NCBI RefSeq assembly: GCF_020520425.1
Contig: NC_079487.1
Location: 134,376,385 to 134,440,384, forward strand
Direction of reading: 5' to 3'
DNA from: Spinacia oleracea
Lineage: Eukaryota; Streptophyta; Magnoliopsida; Caryophyllales; Amaranthaceae
Length of the DNA: 64,000 nt
Each line of letters opens with the position of its first letter. Within the stretch, counting starts at the first letter, position 1. A program made the position numbers and the translations under genes. This document shows positions 23,527-35,930 of the stretch, piece by piece. The notes under the pieces were generated by a model. It was given only the letters and a program-made list of their open reading frames with translations, had not been told where the DNA came from and made no database searches.

Positions 23527-24450
23527 TGCATGGAAATAGTATGAACCCTAAAAGGAAATAATGGATGAAATAGGAAAAGAAAGGGAAAGGAATCACATAA
23601 AAATAGGATGAATATTGACATAAAGGGTAAGGATAATGATTGTGCAAATAATGGAATGTGAACGATATATAAAAAAGACAATATTGTTGATTAGTACGTG
23701 TGAAAATAGAGATTCTTAAAATAAATGATAGATTATTAGAATAAATAAAAAGGTAAGAAATCATTATATCCTAATTTGCAATATTAGTTTTATTATGAAA
23801 AAGATACAAAAATAAAGTGAAATTTGTAAGTGCATGGAAATAGCATGAACCATAGAAGGAAACAAAAAATTTTGTGTGCCCCCGATCTACGGTATTTTAC
23901 TGTACATCCAAATATAAAAGTGAACCAGATCAAAGATATAAGTGACCTTATTCGAGGACTAAAGTTACCTTACTCTAGGATAAATGTAACGATTGAAAAA
24001 TACGACCCTAACAATAAACAATGAAGTGACCCTAATCAAAAGTGATATGATTTTTACAAATAATAACTATGACCAATACAATACCACAAATGAAAATATA
24101 CACCAATACACAAATGTAATATACGTAGTAGGTTACGTGGAGCTTGACCCCACACCATGTACAATATTGTACATTGCTCTACCATTTGAGCTAATAACCT
24201 TGAAAATAAGGTAACTTATAACTACAATAAAGAAAAGTGCGGATAACCTTCCTCTTTTAGGCCGCCACACAATATATTATCGTAGATCGATCTTTCTGAA
24301 AAGTTTGTGAGAAGGAAATTAGTGGAGGATAGGGAAAGAAATCGAGGTAAGGAACGAAAGATTATTAAAATAAATTAATTAATTAAAGGTAGGAAATCAT
24401 TATATCCTTGATTTTTTTTTAAAATAAATAATAAAAAGGTAAGAAATCAT
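23527..24450. repeat. Repeated blocks upstream of BAHD 1, otherwise no gene
   Basis: The block GTGCATGGAAATAG/TATGAACC occurs near 23527 and again near 23832. The block AAAGGTAAGAAATCATTAT occurs near 23750, 24387 (one base different) and 24437. These look like local duplications in the BAHD 1 promoter region. The rest up to 25069 has no coding signature. Confidence 0.5.
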
Positions 24451-25069
24451 TATGCTAGAGTAAGAACAGAAGAATGTTCTCTGTATCTTGTGTGTTCTCC
24501 GGCTGGGCAGCAATCAGCATGAGTATAGACATATCTTGTAGGATACTTGTTAACCTTGTACAATAAGGAAACAAATCCTCCTCCTTCTTTAGGGTGTCTA
24601 GTCCGTTAATCCGAGTCTAGTCAACCTGAGAAAAAGTTTAGTCCGGTATAGGCGCGTAAGGCACTTCATCTTACCTAATAAAAATAAAAAATAAAATAAA
24701 AAGTAATTCTAGGAAAGTAATTTCACCAAACAGCCACAAATTCTTGTAATTACATGGTATGTCACTTTTTTTTTTTTGGAAGAAGTAGTAGTTTGGCCAA
24801 CACTAATACCTAAATATTATGGTATCTATTATCCGTTGGTTCAGTGGTGATTGGAAAAAAAAAAAAAAAACCCTAAATAAACCTGATCCGTACTAAATTT
24901 ATTGTGAACCGGACCCAATGCTTTAATGTAACAACCAATAACAAATACTCTCCTTCGACTTCCATACAAGAATAACATTAAAATAATCATTAAAATCTTT
25001 ATTTTCATACCCTAAACCCTAAATAAAAAAAAATCATAATGATCATTAAAATCTTTAAGAAAATAACTA

Positions 25070-25189
25070 TCAGAATCTATTGTAAACCATCTTCCTAATA
25101 ATACGAGCCTCAGTAGACTCAAGAGCTTCCAAACCCCCTTTGTAAATGCCGGCTATGATTCTACGAAGAAAATGACCATACAAATCTAT
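25070..25189 (-). other. Unassigned C-terminal-like open frame
   Basis: A minus-strand frame of 39 codons reads DLYGHFLRRIIAGIYKGGLE then ALESTEARIIRKMVYNRF and a stop. The composition looks protein-like. It is cut at its 5' side by the Stowaway MITE at 25192. No family was recognised. It could be the last exon of a broken gene or a chance frame. Confidence 0.3.
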
Positions 25190-25191
25190 TA

Positions 25192-25453
25192 CTCCCTCCG
25201 TCTTAAATATTAGTCCTATTTTGACTTTTCAACTCGTTTCAACTCAATATTTAAACGTAAATATCTTCAAATACGTATGTTAGAAAAATATATAAAAAAA
25301 AATGATATTGTTAAATTATACATTAAGACGAACAAAATAAAATCTGGCATGAATATGTTTTGAATTACGTATTGGAAAGAAATTAGAAGATTCTCTTTAA
25401 TCGTGAATAGTGTCAAGATTCCAAATGGGACTAATATTCGAGAACATAGGGAG
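25192..25453. mobile_element. Stowaway MITE
   Basis: This 262 bp element starts CTCCCTCCGTCTTAAATATT and ends with AATATTCGAGAACATAGGGAG. TA flanks both ends (25190-25191 and 25454-25455). It is non-coding and belongs to a different subfamily from 4635-5009. Confidence 0.8.
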
Positions 25454-25855
25454 TATTAGCCTGTAATATCGATTGTATGTCGTTTGTTTGAGTCTTTTGG
25501 TCGAGACTAAAAGTTTTTCTTTATTTAGCTAGGTTTTCGTTATTCTCGTAACACTAATCTTAACCAAAAACATAAAAATACATAGGATTAATTTACACTA
25601 CATGATACGGATTATATATTTAGAGATAAGTGTATCAAAGATTTAAAAATATCTACAAAAATTACAATAGAAATCAATATACGTAGTAACAAAATTTTTT
25701 TATCAACAATTCAATTCCATTAAACTTCCGAAACAAAATACAAATTAAATTTGGTACAAACTAATTAATTAATAAAATTAGGATATGTCTAGGAAGAGAC
25801 TTACCTTCTAGGAAGGGCCTCCTCTTCCTAAACTCCTAACAATTGTACGTATTAC

Positions 25856-26434
25856 CAGGCCCGGTCCTGACATTTTTGAGGGCCCTAGGCGAAATAAAGG
25901 ATTTGGGCCCCTTCTAAAATCGTCTTTAACTGAAATTATATCTTTATTTTTTATTTTTTGTGAAATCCATTATATTGTTGAATTCAAATCAATAAAAACT
26001 TACTATATCTCCTTTGCAGGATCTAGAATTTCAAAATCCGGCTCTAGTCGATTTTGTGAAATATTTCAATAAAATAAATACTCACTTAATTACAAGATAA
26101 TTAATATGCGTAAAAATATATTTTTTGAAAATAAAGGTTCATTTTGAGCATATAAAAATATCAGCTAATTTTGTGTAAATAAAAATATTGACAAAGTTTA
26201 AAAAGAAAAGAAAAGAGTTAGTAAGAGGAGTCAAACCCTAGACCTCTAGTAGATATTAAAACTTTAGAAATTATTTTCTACCAATGAGCCAAGGAAATAA
26301 CATGTATAACTTAATGTGTTGTTTACTTGTTTATTACTAGTACTAAATTACAGGATAGACAAGTTTTTTGGGCCCCTTTCCGCCTTGGGCCCTAAGCGAT
26401 CGCACCTCTCGCCTACCCCCTAGGGTCGGGCCTG
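25856..26434. mobile_element. hAT-type non-autonomous element, 579 bp
   Basis: Ends are CAGGCCCGGTCCTGAC and AGGGTCGGGCCTG. Flanks are CGTATTAC (25848-25855) and CATATTAC (26435-26442), an 8 bp duplication with one change. Further inverted similarity includes GGGCCCCTT near both ends. No transposase frame is present. Confidence 0.8.
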
Positions 26435-26969
26435 CATATTACATAAAAACCACGATTGTACGTTATATACGCGATCAATCTACTTAATTAAACACAAGGC
26501 CTACGACAAGTAGGCCATGAAAAGTTGCGATTCTCAAACCAAGTAGCTACAACTCTCCCTCATTAGTTCAACATCATTATCATTATAAACTCCATCCATC
26601 TTTATTTGTTAGAGACAAAAAGGAGGAAGATTATGATATGAGTACTTTTTTTTTTTGTGTGTAGAAGTTTAGCTTAATTAAGACGACGTTTATTACTTTC
26701 GTTCATATATATTTATAGAATTCCTAATTTCTAGATATTTGCTTTTTTTTTTTACTAGATTCCGATATAAATTTATTACAAACAATTAATATTTTTTAAA
26801 TAACAAATAAGAAAAAACATGATATGAAATAGATTCCTAATATGTAAATACTTGGCGATCAAGATATTCCAAAATACAAAATTAATAAATAAAATCAAGG
26901 GTCCAAGTCGATCGGTAGCAAAATATTCCATATACTGATATACTATATGGTACGTGTGAATGCACTTAT

Positions 26970-27248
26970 CACTACAAGAAATTGTACTATTAACGACGGG
27001 AAATCCCGTCGCGAAAGACCAATAATCATTGATTAACGACGGGATTTCCTGTCGCGAACCCGTCATAAAAGGGGGCCGTCGTTAATAGAAATCCCGTCGT
27101 AAATCCGTCGTAAACCCGTCGTAAAAGACATTTGTGACGGTTATTTCCGTCATTGTTTGGTTGTTAGCCCCGTCGCAAAGGGCTTTTGCGACGGAATTTT
27201 TGACCCGTCGTAATTAGGTTGTCGTTAAAGATGCAAATTCTTGTAGTG
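26970..27248. mobile_element. CACTA MITE
   Basis: The element opens CACTACAAGAAATT and closes AATTCTTGTAGTG, the classic En/Spm-CACTA termini. It has a 3 bp TAT duplication at 26967-26969 and 27249-27251. The 279 bp interior is made of many short CGACGGG/CCCGTCG palindromes, a feature of CACTA subterminal repeats. Confidence 0.92.
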
Positions 27249-27706
27249 TATTTGTACTTCGTATATTTTAATAGCTTAAATCTAGGAGATACAATCGGTT
27301 ATATATACTTCGTATATTTTAATAGCTTAATTTCGTATTAGTAAATATTATAAAAACTGATATTTAGAAAGTTTATATTGAAACGAATCCAATGATATCC
27401 CACAAGCTAGTTAACATTTATACTCTTAATCATACTATTAATTACGATCAAAGTTTCTAAAGTTTTCCCATATGAATTTATGGAACAGAGAGAGTAATTC
27501 GTATTGATTGATTTGTGCATAAATAATATTCATGCAATACATACTTTGATTTACATTATAAAAAAAATGTAACATATCGAAAAAACAAACAATTACTAGG
27601 TAATGTTTCTACTTAATTGCCCCACCACCCCTTAAAAAAATATGAATTAAAATTTTCTGATTCCGCCGCTGAATACAAAGATACTTAGTATACTATTAGT
27701 TTAACA

Positions 27707-29896
27707 TCACCATGTTAGCAATGTTTGGTTGTAGCTTGGATCATCAAAAATCAATCTTCTCCCAACTTGTTCCAACAATTGAGATTCCTCATCCACAATC
27801 AAGACACTAGGGTTTGGTGAACCAAAAGCAAGAAGGTCTAAATCACTTTCAAATAATTCCATATCATCATCTTTTAAGGTCACCCAAGCTTCAATTCCAC
27901 CCCCTTCTTTAGTCTCACTTAGGGCAAAAGTGTTCTTATACCCTAAACAAACCAAGCTTAACCATAATGGCTTCCCCCACCCGAAATCGGCTTCGTATAA
28001 CCCATCTCTACAAGTGCTTAAACACTTGAAGAAATCAACATCATCCCTCCTTAGAAGGGTTCCTGCTTCTTTGAATAGCTCGCGGATTACTACGTGTGCA
28101 TTGTCGTTTCCTTGGAGCTTCTTCGCGTAGTTGGTTATGGCCGCGGTTTTCCCTTGCCTTTGTTTGGCTACTAAGTCTTGTAATAAGTGTGTTTTGTGGT
28201 CAGTGTTTTGTTCCATTTTTGCTATGTAGTAGCCAACAAGGTTGCCAATGGTGGTGTCTGGTAAGGGTGGTGAGGTTCTTCTACGGATGTTCATAGATTG
28301 GGACATTACTGATCGTGTTTGAGACCCTGAGTTTGCTCTTGATGCCTTTCAAAAGATGAGAAAAAACTAGGTTATGTTCATGCTAGCTAGGGGTAAGCAA
28401 AATGTCAAGGTACCTTGTATTGGAACCTAAACCTGTTATCACGGGTAACACATCATTTTTTTACCTGTTGGAAGTTACAACAGGTTCCGGATCCGATTTT
28501 TAATTCTTTGGAGGTACACTGTAAATATCGTTTCCAATATTGAGTACCCGAAATTTGAACCCGTAACCAAATAAAGATAGTATATGAGCCCAAAACAGTA
28601 AAAAAAAAAAAAACTAAAGCTATTTTAGGAAAATATAAATATATAATAACAATTTAATCTCAAAGTATGAAACAATCAAAATCCAAACCATAAATTAATT
28701 TTCTTTTTAAAAAACAAGAGGTAAAAAATAATTTAGATCCATAAAATGATAGTACGTATACCCTGACGGTAATCTGTTGCAATAGTTTCTGGTACTGATT
28801 CTTGAAATTTTGATAGCGTACAATGTCCCCCTAAAAAAAAGCTACAAGAGTATGTAATTAAGACTTTTTCGGATGTTTGTACATTTAATATTTATTATTA
28901 CTCTACATAAACATTTTATATATATAAACCATTCCGGTTGAGTTCGGACAACCCTATGTAACGACGAGGTCTTGGCCTATAGATTATGGTTAAAATTGAG
29001 AGACTCGGTACATTAATTATATAGAACCCTATATTTGTATGCTTTTACCTTTTTCTATGTATCCTTTTATATGCCTTAAAACACCTAAAATAGGCCAACA
29101 AAAATCATACCTTAGTTGCACATTTCCAAAGAAGAGACGAGACAGCCTCAACACGAGTAGGCTTCGCCACATCCTCACTCACACACCTAGCCTTAAGCTT
29201 CTCAATCTGAGACCCATCGAACACAAACCTCCTCGTGGTTGTCTTATCCGTCTCTAGCTTCAACGCACACCCCGGGATATAGGACTCAGTCGGAGGGAAC
29301 AAAGACGACGCCCCATACTCCGGAATCACCTCATTACCCGACCTACTAGACGCCATAGACGACCACCCACGCATGAACGCAGAAACCGTCCCACCATCAG
29401 TAATCTTATGCGACCAACAAATCCCAACCGCGATTCCTCCACACTCAAACGTGTTAGTTTGAACATGAACCAAATCACCACCCGTTCCCATTTTCGTGCA
29501 CTCTGACTCAATATCAACAGGGAGGAAGTGTTTCATAGCATCCGCGTTAGGTTGTTTTAAGAAGTCCCCTAAACAAGTGTTAACCTCGGCTTCCAAAAAC
29601 TCGACCCCGACATCGTTGCAGTCGATAGAGACGTGATCTTTAATTCTACCCGCGAAGGGGTAGAATCGACTGAGGAAGGGGGAGAGGGTTTGTTTCAGGT
29701 GTTTTACTCGAGAAGTTGGCTCGTGTTTTAGGTTTCGAGTGTTCTTCATAGGGTAGAAGAACACCATTGGGGCGTACAACGAAGGAGCGAGTTGATCTAA
29801 GAGGGAAAATTTGAAGTTTCTGAGATGAGAAGGGGTGGCCGAGGAGGGTTTTATGTATTCCTTCGCCACCCTTGCAACCTTCATCATTGCCGCCAT
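27707..29896 (-). CDS. BAHD acyltransferase 2 (vinorine synthase-like)
   Basis: Exons 29896-29111 and 28345-27707 join in phase 0 to 474 residues. HKITD (163-167) is the catalytic HxxxD motif, in ICWSHKITDGGT. DFGWG is at about 382-386, in EADFGWGKPLW. The family uses acyl-CoA donors in the cytosol. Compared with BAHD 1, the intron sits later, after LLWKCATK, and the C-terminus is longer, ending past NPSVLIVDEE. Intron position and sequence difference suggest the two genes are not a very recent duplicate pair. The frame has no visible defect. The acceptor substrate is unknown. Confidence 0.9.
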
Positions 29897-30358
29897 TGTT
29901 ACACTATCTTACTAATTTCAGCTACCTTGTCAGTTTCAACTATTATTGCCAAACATAGGCTAAATATTAATGGGAGTTATTTGCAACTTAACTTACATTT
30001 CATGCTTAAGCTTCTATATATACAGCAAGCTAGATTTGTGCTTGCTGTTAGGAGATCTGCTATCCAATCGAAAACGAAATTTACATTTGGTTCAAACTAA
30101 AGATCTGGTGCAGATTGGTAAATTTACCAGCCTAGATTTGTTTCAGACTGTAAATTTGTTAGATTTGGGTCTGACAAAAATTTGGTGTATATTTCAGACA
30201 CAGAAGTATGGAATGAATCCATCACAAAATCGCGAACACAGCATACGTACTCCATTCGGAATTAACCGTCATGTTGTTGTGATGTGAACTCTCAGCTCGT
30301 AGTAATATGATAACTAAATTTGGTCGAAAGTAAATAAACTAATACTAATGTTCAGGGG
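29897..30358. other. Upstream region of BAHD 2, no gene seen
   Basis: This is the probable promoter and 5' UTR of BAHD 2. Short repeated AGATTTG/GTAAATTT words occur at 30030-30180. No coding or RNA gene was recognised. Confidence 0.4.
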
Positions 30359-30650
30359 TAGACTTATAAAAAATCGACCTGACCCGAAACCCGAAACCCG
30401 TTACACGACCCGAAAAACTGGATCTTGAACAAAATTATACGACCCCAAACCGACTGTATCTAAATCCGAAACATAATGGGTCAAAACCGACCGAACCCAC
30501 AATTGGATTTTATTGAATCCAAATAACCCGAAGGTTCTAGGTCATGTACAAACAATTGTCAACCCAAACCCGAAAATGAGCAACCCGAACACAAAAGTGA
30601 TTTATTGCAAGTTTGCAACTAGACTCGGCCTGATCCGTTTGACAGGTCTA
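30359..30650. mobile_element. hAT-like MITE
   Basis: It starts TAGACTTATAAAAAATCGAC followed by repeated CCCGAAACCCG and ends TTTGACAGGTCTA. The ends are imperfect inverted repeats like those of the elements at 17514 and 32105. No clear 8 bp target duplication was found. Confidence 0.5.
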
Positions 30651-31096
30651 CCGGCGAGTCTTAGTGTGAAATAAATCAATTAGTGATTCATGAAAGTTAC
30701 AATGAGAAGAACCATAGAAGATCTGCATTGCTGTATGAGAGATTATGAAAAGAACCCTTGGTTAAAAGATGAATTAAGTGTTTAGATTATAGCCGTACAA
30801 ATCAAACAAATAAGCGTCAACATTTGAAATTAGATATCAGTTGAACTAAATCATTTATCTTCAACTAAGTCAAAAGAATGAAGAATGGTTCTTTTTTATA
30901 AATCAGTTTTCAGATTTGTATGTTTGAACAGATCATAACAGTAGCAGATCATAAGATCTGAACTTTTGCAGGCTCAAACATTAGGCTTAACTTCCATAAA
31001 CCAGCTCAGTTCTGAAGGCAACATGCTGCATCAGTCATTTACTCATTTTGACTCGTTAACGACAGGCAGGGGCGTTTTTGGGGTTTTCCGAACTAA

Positions 31097-31458
31097 GAGC
31101 AAGATCAAGGGGGTCACTGGTCTTGTCTTAAGATTTTCTTCATTTGCCATGTCAGCATTTCATTAATATTAAATAATTAAATTATTGTTAAGATTCTTTA
31201 AGATCCAATCAAATTTAGTTCTTCAGGCCATTAAATCATTTAAGACTTGTAAATTTATGTAAATTATCATTTTATTATTTAATTTAACTCACATACCAAG
31301 TCTTAAGTTGAGCCTTAATTTTTCAAGACTCACTTTAAGACTTTGATAAGACTTGTCTACTTCAATGCTACAATTTCTATATGTCTGATCTTAAGACTGG
31401 TGAATTATATGCCATGTCAGCACAATTCATGTCTTAAGACTTGGGGCTGATCATGCTC
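31097..31458. mobile_element. Tourist-like MITE, 362 bp
   Basis: The ends GAGCAAGATCA and TGATCATGCTC are inverted repeats, and TAA lies on both sides (31094-31096 and 31459-31461). Inverted similarity continues through GTCTTAAGA and CCATGTCAGCA near both ends. This fits PIF/Harbinger. There is no transposase. Confidence 0.75.
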
Positions 31459-31498
31459 TAAACACGAGTTTATTTTGCCTCAAACATTGAGTTTCTGC

Positions 31499-31636
31499 AT
31501 AAAGTTCACTAATCACTATCGACACAAACGAGTTCTCTCTGCTCAATAAAGCCTGAACAGGATACCTGAGTCCTCAGATATATGCATACATCGAAAATGA
31601 GAACTCGATTATGTCGATAGTGATTAGTGAACTTTA
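31499..31636. other. Long near-perfect inverted repeat (hairpin)
   Basis: The arm at 31499-31537 (AAAGTTCACTAATCACTATC then GACA and ACGAGTTCTC) pairs with 31600-31636 (GAACTCG then ATGTCGATAGTGATTAGTGA). The loop is about 60 bases. It could be a MIRNA-like foldback or a minute transposon. No target duplication was recognised. It is close to a direct repeat of CACCTAATGAACATTCC just downstream. Confidence 0.7.
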
Positions 31637-32104
31637 TTTCAGCTAATGAACATTCCCACCTAATGAACATTCCCACCTAATACGGCTAAAAGCATCGAAA
31701 ATGACCTCAACTTTCTCTAATAAATGATAATTTAGCCATTGGACCGGCTGTCTATCTACCAACAACCCTAAATCATATCATAATCAAGAAAGTTCTGACC
31801 ACAAACTAGTACTTTACTTATCCATAATAAGTCATGCTCAAAAGAGCCGAAAGTTTTACATACTACAGAGTACTCTGTAACAAACTCCCAATCCCTGTCA
31901 AAGTGTCACTAACACAAATAACTTATCTACACCCAAGTCATAATCGAAAAGGGTGCATAATTCCAAACAACAACTATCTCTTACAAGCCAAAGACATTTG
32001 CTAACTTAAATGATAAGATTCTTGAGGATGCAGTTTTGACCTCTAGGAAACCATACTGATACGGCGATACAGATTAAAGAAGGTGCTTTTATGTATAACA
32101 AGGC

Positions 32105-32285
32105 TAGAGGTGATCAAAATTCGGGCCGGGTCGGGCTTTGACACACAAAACATGTCCAAACCAATAAATTTGGTGCATGTTTTACAGGCCGGGCTCGGAT
32201 TTTGATAAAAATGTAAATTTAGGGTGCCCAACCCCGTAACTTTTCGGGTCGGGCTATCAGGCCGGGCTATAGTTGACCAGGTCTA
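32105..32285. mobile_element. hAT MITE, 181 bp
   Basis: It begins TAGAGGTGATCAAAATTCGG and ends GGCTATAGTTGACCAGGTCTA-like. Flanks are AACAAGGC and CACAAGGC, an 8 bp duplication with one change. The sequence is G-rich (GGGCCGGGTCGGG). Confidence 0.78.
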
Positions 32286-32724
32286 CACAAGGCAGAAGTT
32301 CAATACCTACCCTTAAAAAAGCAAAAGAGACTAAGAGAGGGTCTTTATTTAGAAATTATACCTCCTGTCTTTTGTAGAAGTATACATCTACCAGATTTCG
32401 ATATCCCGCATTGAATGTAAATATTCCCATTTTCACATAATTAACATGAAATTTTACATAAATACCCTTCACTATAGTCATGACATTTCTATCTACTACC
32501 CATCACTTAATCTAAGTAGTGGCATATTAAAAAACATAATCATAAACAATTGTTATATTAGGAAAAGTAAGCTTTTTACGGACATCCTTGAGTTGGATGT
32601 GACTAGTGACTACTAATCCCGGATGCAAAGGAGGATAACTATATATCCACAACGAGGAAACAGTAAACAAAAAAGAACAATATGCTTATCAAACGGAGTA
32701 GAAAGAGGGACGAAGAACCGTGCT

Positions 32725-32862
32725 TAGAGGTGATCAAAATTCAGGCTGGGCAGGGCTTTAACATAAAAAATCATGCCCAAACCCATAAATTTGGTGCGGG
32801 CTGAAATGGGTTTTTTCGGGCTGGGCTCATGGTCAAGGCCGGGCTATAGTTGATTAGGTCTA
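32725..32862. mobile_element. hAT MITE, 138 bp, same family as 32105
   Basis: It shares the head TAGAGGTGATCAAAATTC and tail GGGCTATAGTTGA..AGGTCTA with the copy 600 bp away. The target duplication is not clear. The element is a shorter relative. Confidence 0.65.
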
Positions 32863-33617
32863 GCAGCACTTAAAAGAAATGTGCAGGATCTTCCCATTGT
32901 CTCAAGACCCCAACAAGTAGAAAAGTAAAAATTCATTGATAAGGACCTAAAGGGAGTTACCTGGTTTGTACATACTTCAAACCTTTAGCATGTGCATTTC
33001 CTGCATAAAACTTTCATAGAATTGGGTGGAAATATATCAACACTTAAAACTGAGTCCAAAGTTGAAGTCAGCAAAATATTCTATGGAAGTCAAATTAAGT
33101 TCTATAACAAACAAAAACAAATTTTGCAAGTTCTAAAACTTACATATATAATAAGCTGAAAATCAAACCAAATGATGGGGATCATTCTAAGAATCGTCAA
33201 GAAGATACACATATGTATACTGCATACACTAAGGAAGTAGAGTAACCTCAACTAACACAAAATAATAAAAGATAATAATACAACCCGGACCCCAACAAAG
33301 CAAAGTACCTGGAATCTGTAGCTCCTCCGTGTATACCTCCGTAAAACAACCAGTCAATCGCCATTAGAAAAATCCGCAAATTGATTTATCACCTCAAAAC
33401 ACTTCTGGTCCAGAAAGCTGCTGACTCGTATTGCATCTTTCAGCACAGCATATGGGTAAATCCGTAAATCTGTCCCCATAATCCTCACACCAGAAAATTT
33501 TGAAAGGAGGGGAGTGGCATTGATCAGCATTTTTTGACAGGAAATTACCATATCAACCAAAAACCTCCAAATCATCAATGATTAAACTACAAGCCAACAT
33601 GTCCTAAATAGTAAATA

Positions 33618-35930
33618 CTAGCTCGCGACTGTTTGAGCAACTGTGTTTTGAGGAGGAGCTAAGAGTGTTTCAGTATTTTTATGTTGGGTTATAATGACCT
33701 CTTCTAAGCGCCTCCATGTGGCTTCTTGTTTTTCTTTTCGCTCTTTCTCTTTAGCTTCATCTTCCTCAAACTTCCGCATACACTCCTCGAAAAGCTCAAG
33801 ATCTGCGTCGGAGAAAATCTTCCGAACATTCTGGGTCAAGCTCTGAACAGCCTGATTCCAGTGGGTCCGACAATTTTTCTCCAGCGCGGGGAAGATGATG
33901 GGAAGAATAGTTTTACGGTTTTGCTTAATCAAGTTTTCGACGTGATCATTACTCCATAAGTACAAAGCCCTCTCTGCCACCTATCATAACAATTAACAAA
34001 CACATATTTGATCAAAAGATAGATCAAAAAACGTAAAGAGAAAAAACTTACACATGCAGCTAAAAAGAAGTCTTGAAGGCATAATCACGGCAAGTTTGAA
34101 CAGTCATCTAGTGGATTTCAGTCAAGAACCAAAAGAACAGCTAACTATGGATGTAACTTTGCTCCTACCCAGTTGAGACTAGTAGGCATCACCAAATTAC
34201 TACCTTTTCATGACAAGGCATGTTGAATATTTGTTGGAATAATTTGGTTGAGCTTTTAAGAGCTCATTGGGAGAAAAATCAAGCCTCACGAATGCTTGAA
34301 TATCGGTTACTTCTTGTACTTTCAGTTTATTAATCAAATCTTCATTAGTCTCTTGTTTTTTTGGTCTGTTATCTATGCTAATTCATAGCAAACGTTAACC
34401 CCAATATTGGACTCCTAAACTTGCATCTAAGGAAAGAAAGTACTTAACTCCATATTCCTACATCTCAAACTACAACTATCATCACAAGTCATTAATATCA
34501 CTATATCCCCCCTATTAATAGGCTTCCAAAATCATCCCAAAATTTCTTCCCCTTTCTATTTAAATTAGAGAGGGGGTGGAAGACCACGTGCAAAACAACC
34601 CAACCTTCGGAGTTTTATAGACCTAACAACATTTAGAATGACAAGGTAGAAATGTGCACGCTACTCATTAAACAATGAGCACCCATATATATCAAAGGAA
34701 AACGAAGGATAAGCAATATGATAAACATTGAGAAATAGCAATCACCTGAAAGTGGGAACTGCTCAAGCAACGAGCGATGCGCCGAAATAACGGCACCATA
34801 CAACGCTGGAATTCAGGTAATTGGGTTGCTTCCAAAACCTCCTCCAGCTCACTGAGGAACATAACTTCCTTTGTACTGTTGGTGATTGGCCAGTACTTAA
34901 CTAAACCCCTAACTACAGTATCTGCAAGCTTACTATCCTTCTCAACAAACTGAGTAATGCAATAAGATAACTGTTGATGGTACGTAGACAAGCACTTTGG
35001 TTTGTGGAGGGGAATAAGGACACGAACAAGGAACAACTTATGCTCTTCCTTTAGAGGTAAAGCAAACCCATTAATGATACTACCCAAAACTTCCAAAAGC
35101 TCAGCAACCCCATTAAACTTCTCAGTTTCAAAGATAAAACGATAGAAAATGTTGTTTATTGATTTCCTAATAAACGGGCGATGCACCATAAACTTACCAT
35201 AGATGCGATGAAGAATTGTTTTCAAATACTCCCTCTCTCTAGGATCTTCAGAATCAAAATTATCTAACAACTTGATGATAAAACCATGATCTATATACCT
35301 TTTGGCAAGCTTTGTGTCTGTCTCAGGAGACGCTATAAACCTTAAGAAGAGCTCGTAAACAATCTGCAAGTGAGGCCATGCAGGATCCATAGAAGGCTCC
35401 TCCTCTTCCAAATCATAAGCCTCTAAAGCCTTATTATCACGGGGTTGGGTAGCAGGTGACCTAAATAAATTTGCAGACACCATCTTAATGAGTTCTTGCA
35501 TAGCGTTTTCTGTAAATTTACCACTAGCAGAGCTTATATAATCCACAAGCTCAAGCAATGTCTGTCTCTTAATCTCCTTTTCTTTCAGGTTCTTTGTGGG
35601 GTCAGTGAAATCAAAAAAATGACAACACAAGTGAACCTTTCTTATAAACAAATTCTGCTTCTCAGAACTTGGAACATCCCTAAAACTAGGCAATGCCTCA
35701 AACGGATTTGCAGCGTAGTTGTCATTTGCAGTTAAATCCTCTGCAAATTTAACACCAGAATTTGAAGATGGATGGAACCCTTGTTGAGGGACATCTTTAC
35801 CATTTCCTGATTTATGTCCAGTTGAATCACCAGTTTTGGCACCAGCTAAAACATTTGAAGAGAGAGGATCGCGAGCATCGGCCGACTTAGATGGCTTCTT
35901 TGGAAGCCTACCCAAAATCTGCTTTATCAT
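33618..35930 (-). CDS. PP2A regulatory subunit B' (B56), copy 1
   Basis: Exons 35930-34746 and 33980-33618 join at CAG|GTG to 515 residues. B' subunits direct the PP2A A/C core to substrates in cytosol, nucleus or organelles. The conserved B56 domain runs from about residue 95 and includes [36 protein letters not shown] and [20 protein letters not shown]. Exon 2 carries [16 protein letters not shown]. The N-terminus ([16 protein letters not shown], then low complexity) and the C-terminal tail are variable, as in the family. A 5' UTR intron is likely, because a non-coding, CT/polypurine-rich leader with splice-like sites lies near 36530-36960. A second B' gene is about 11 kb away in the same orientation, so the pair probably arose by tandem duplication. 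Which B' isoform is not assigned. Confidence 0.94.

Noticed and set aside
24115-24240. Possible tRNA-like segment (GAGCTTGACCCCACACCATG and following)
   Set aside because: Box A and B motifs could not be placed and no cloverleaf could be drawn by eye.
33354-33578. Minus-strand 74-codon frame just after PP2A B' copy 1
   Set aside because: It lies in the likely 3' UTR, has no recognised family and no conserved-looking neighbours. Probably a chance frame.
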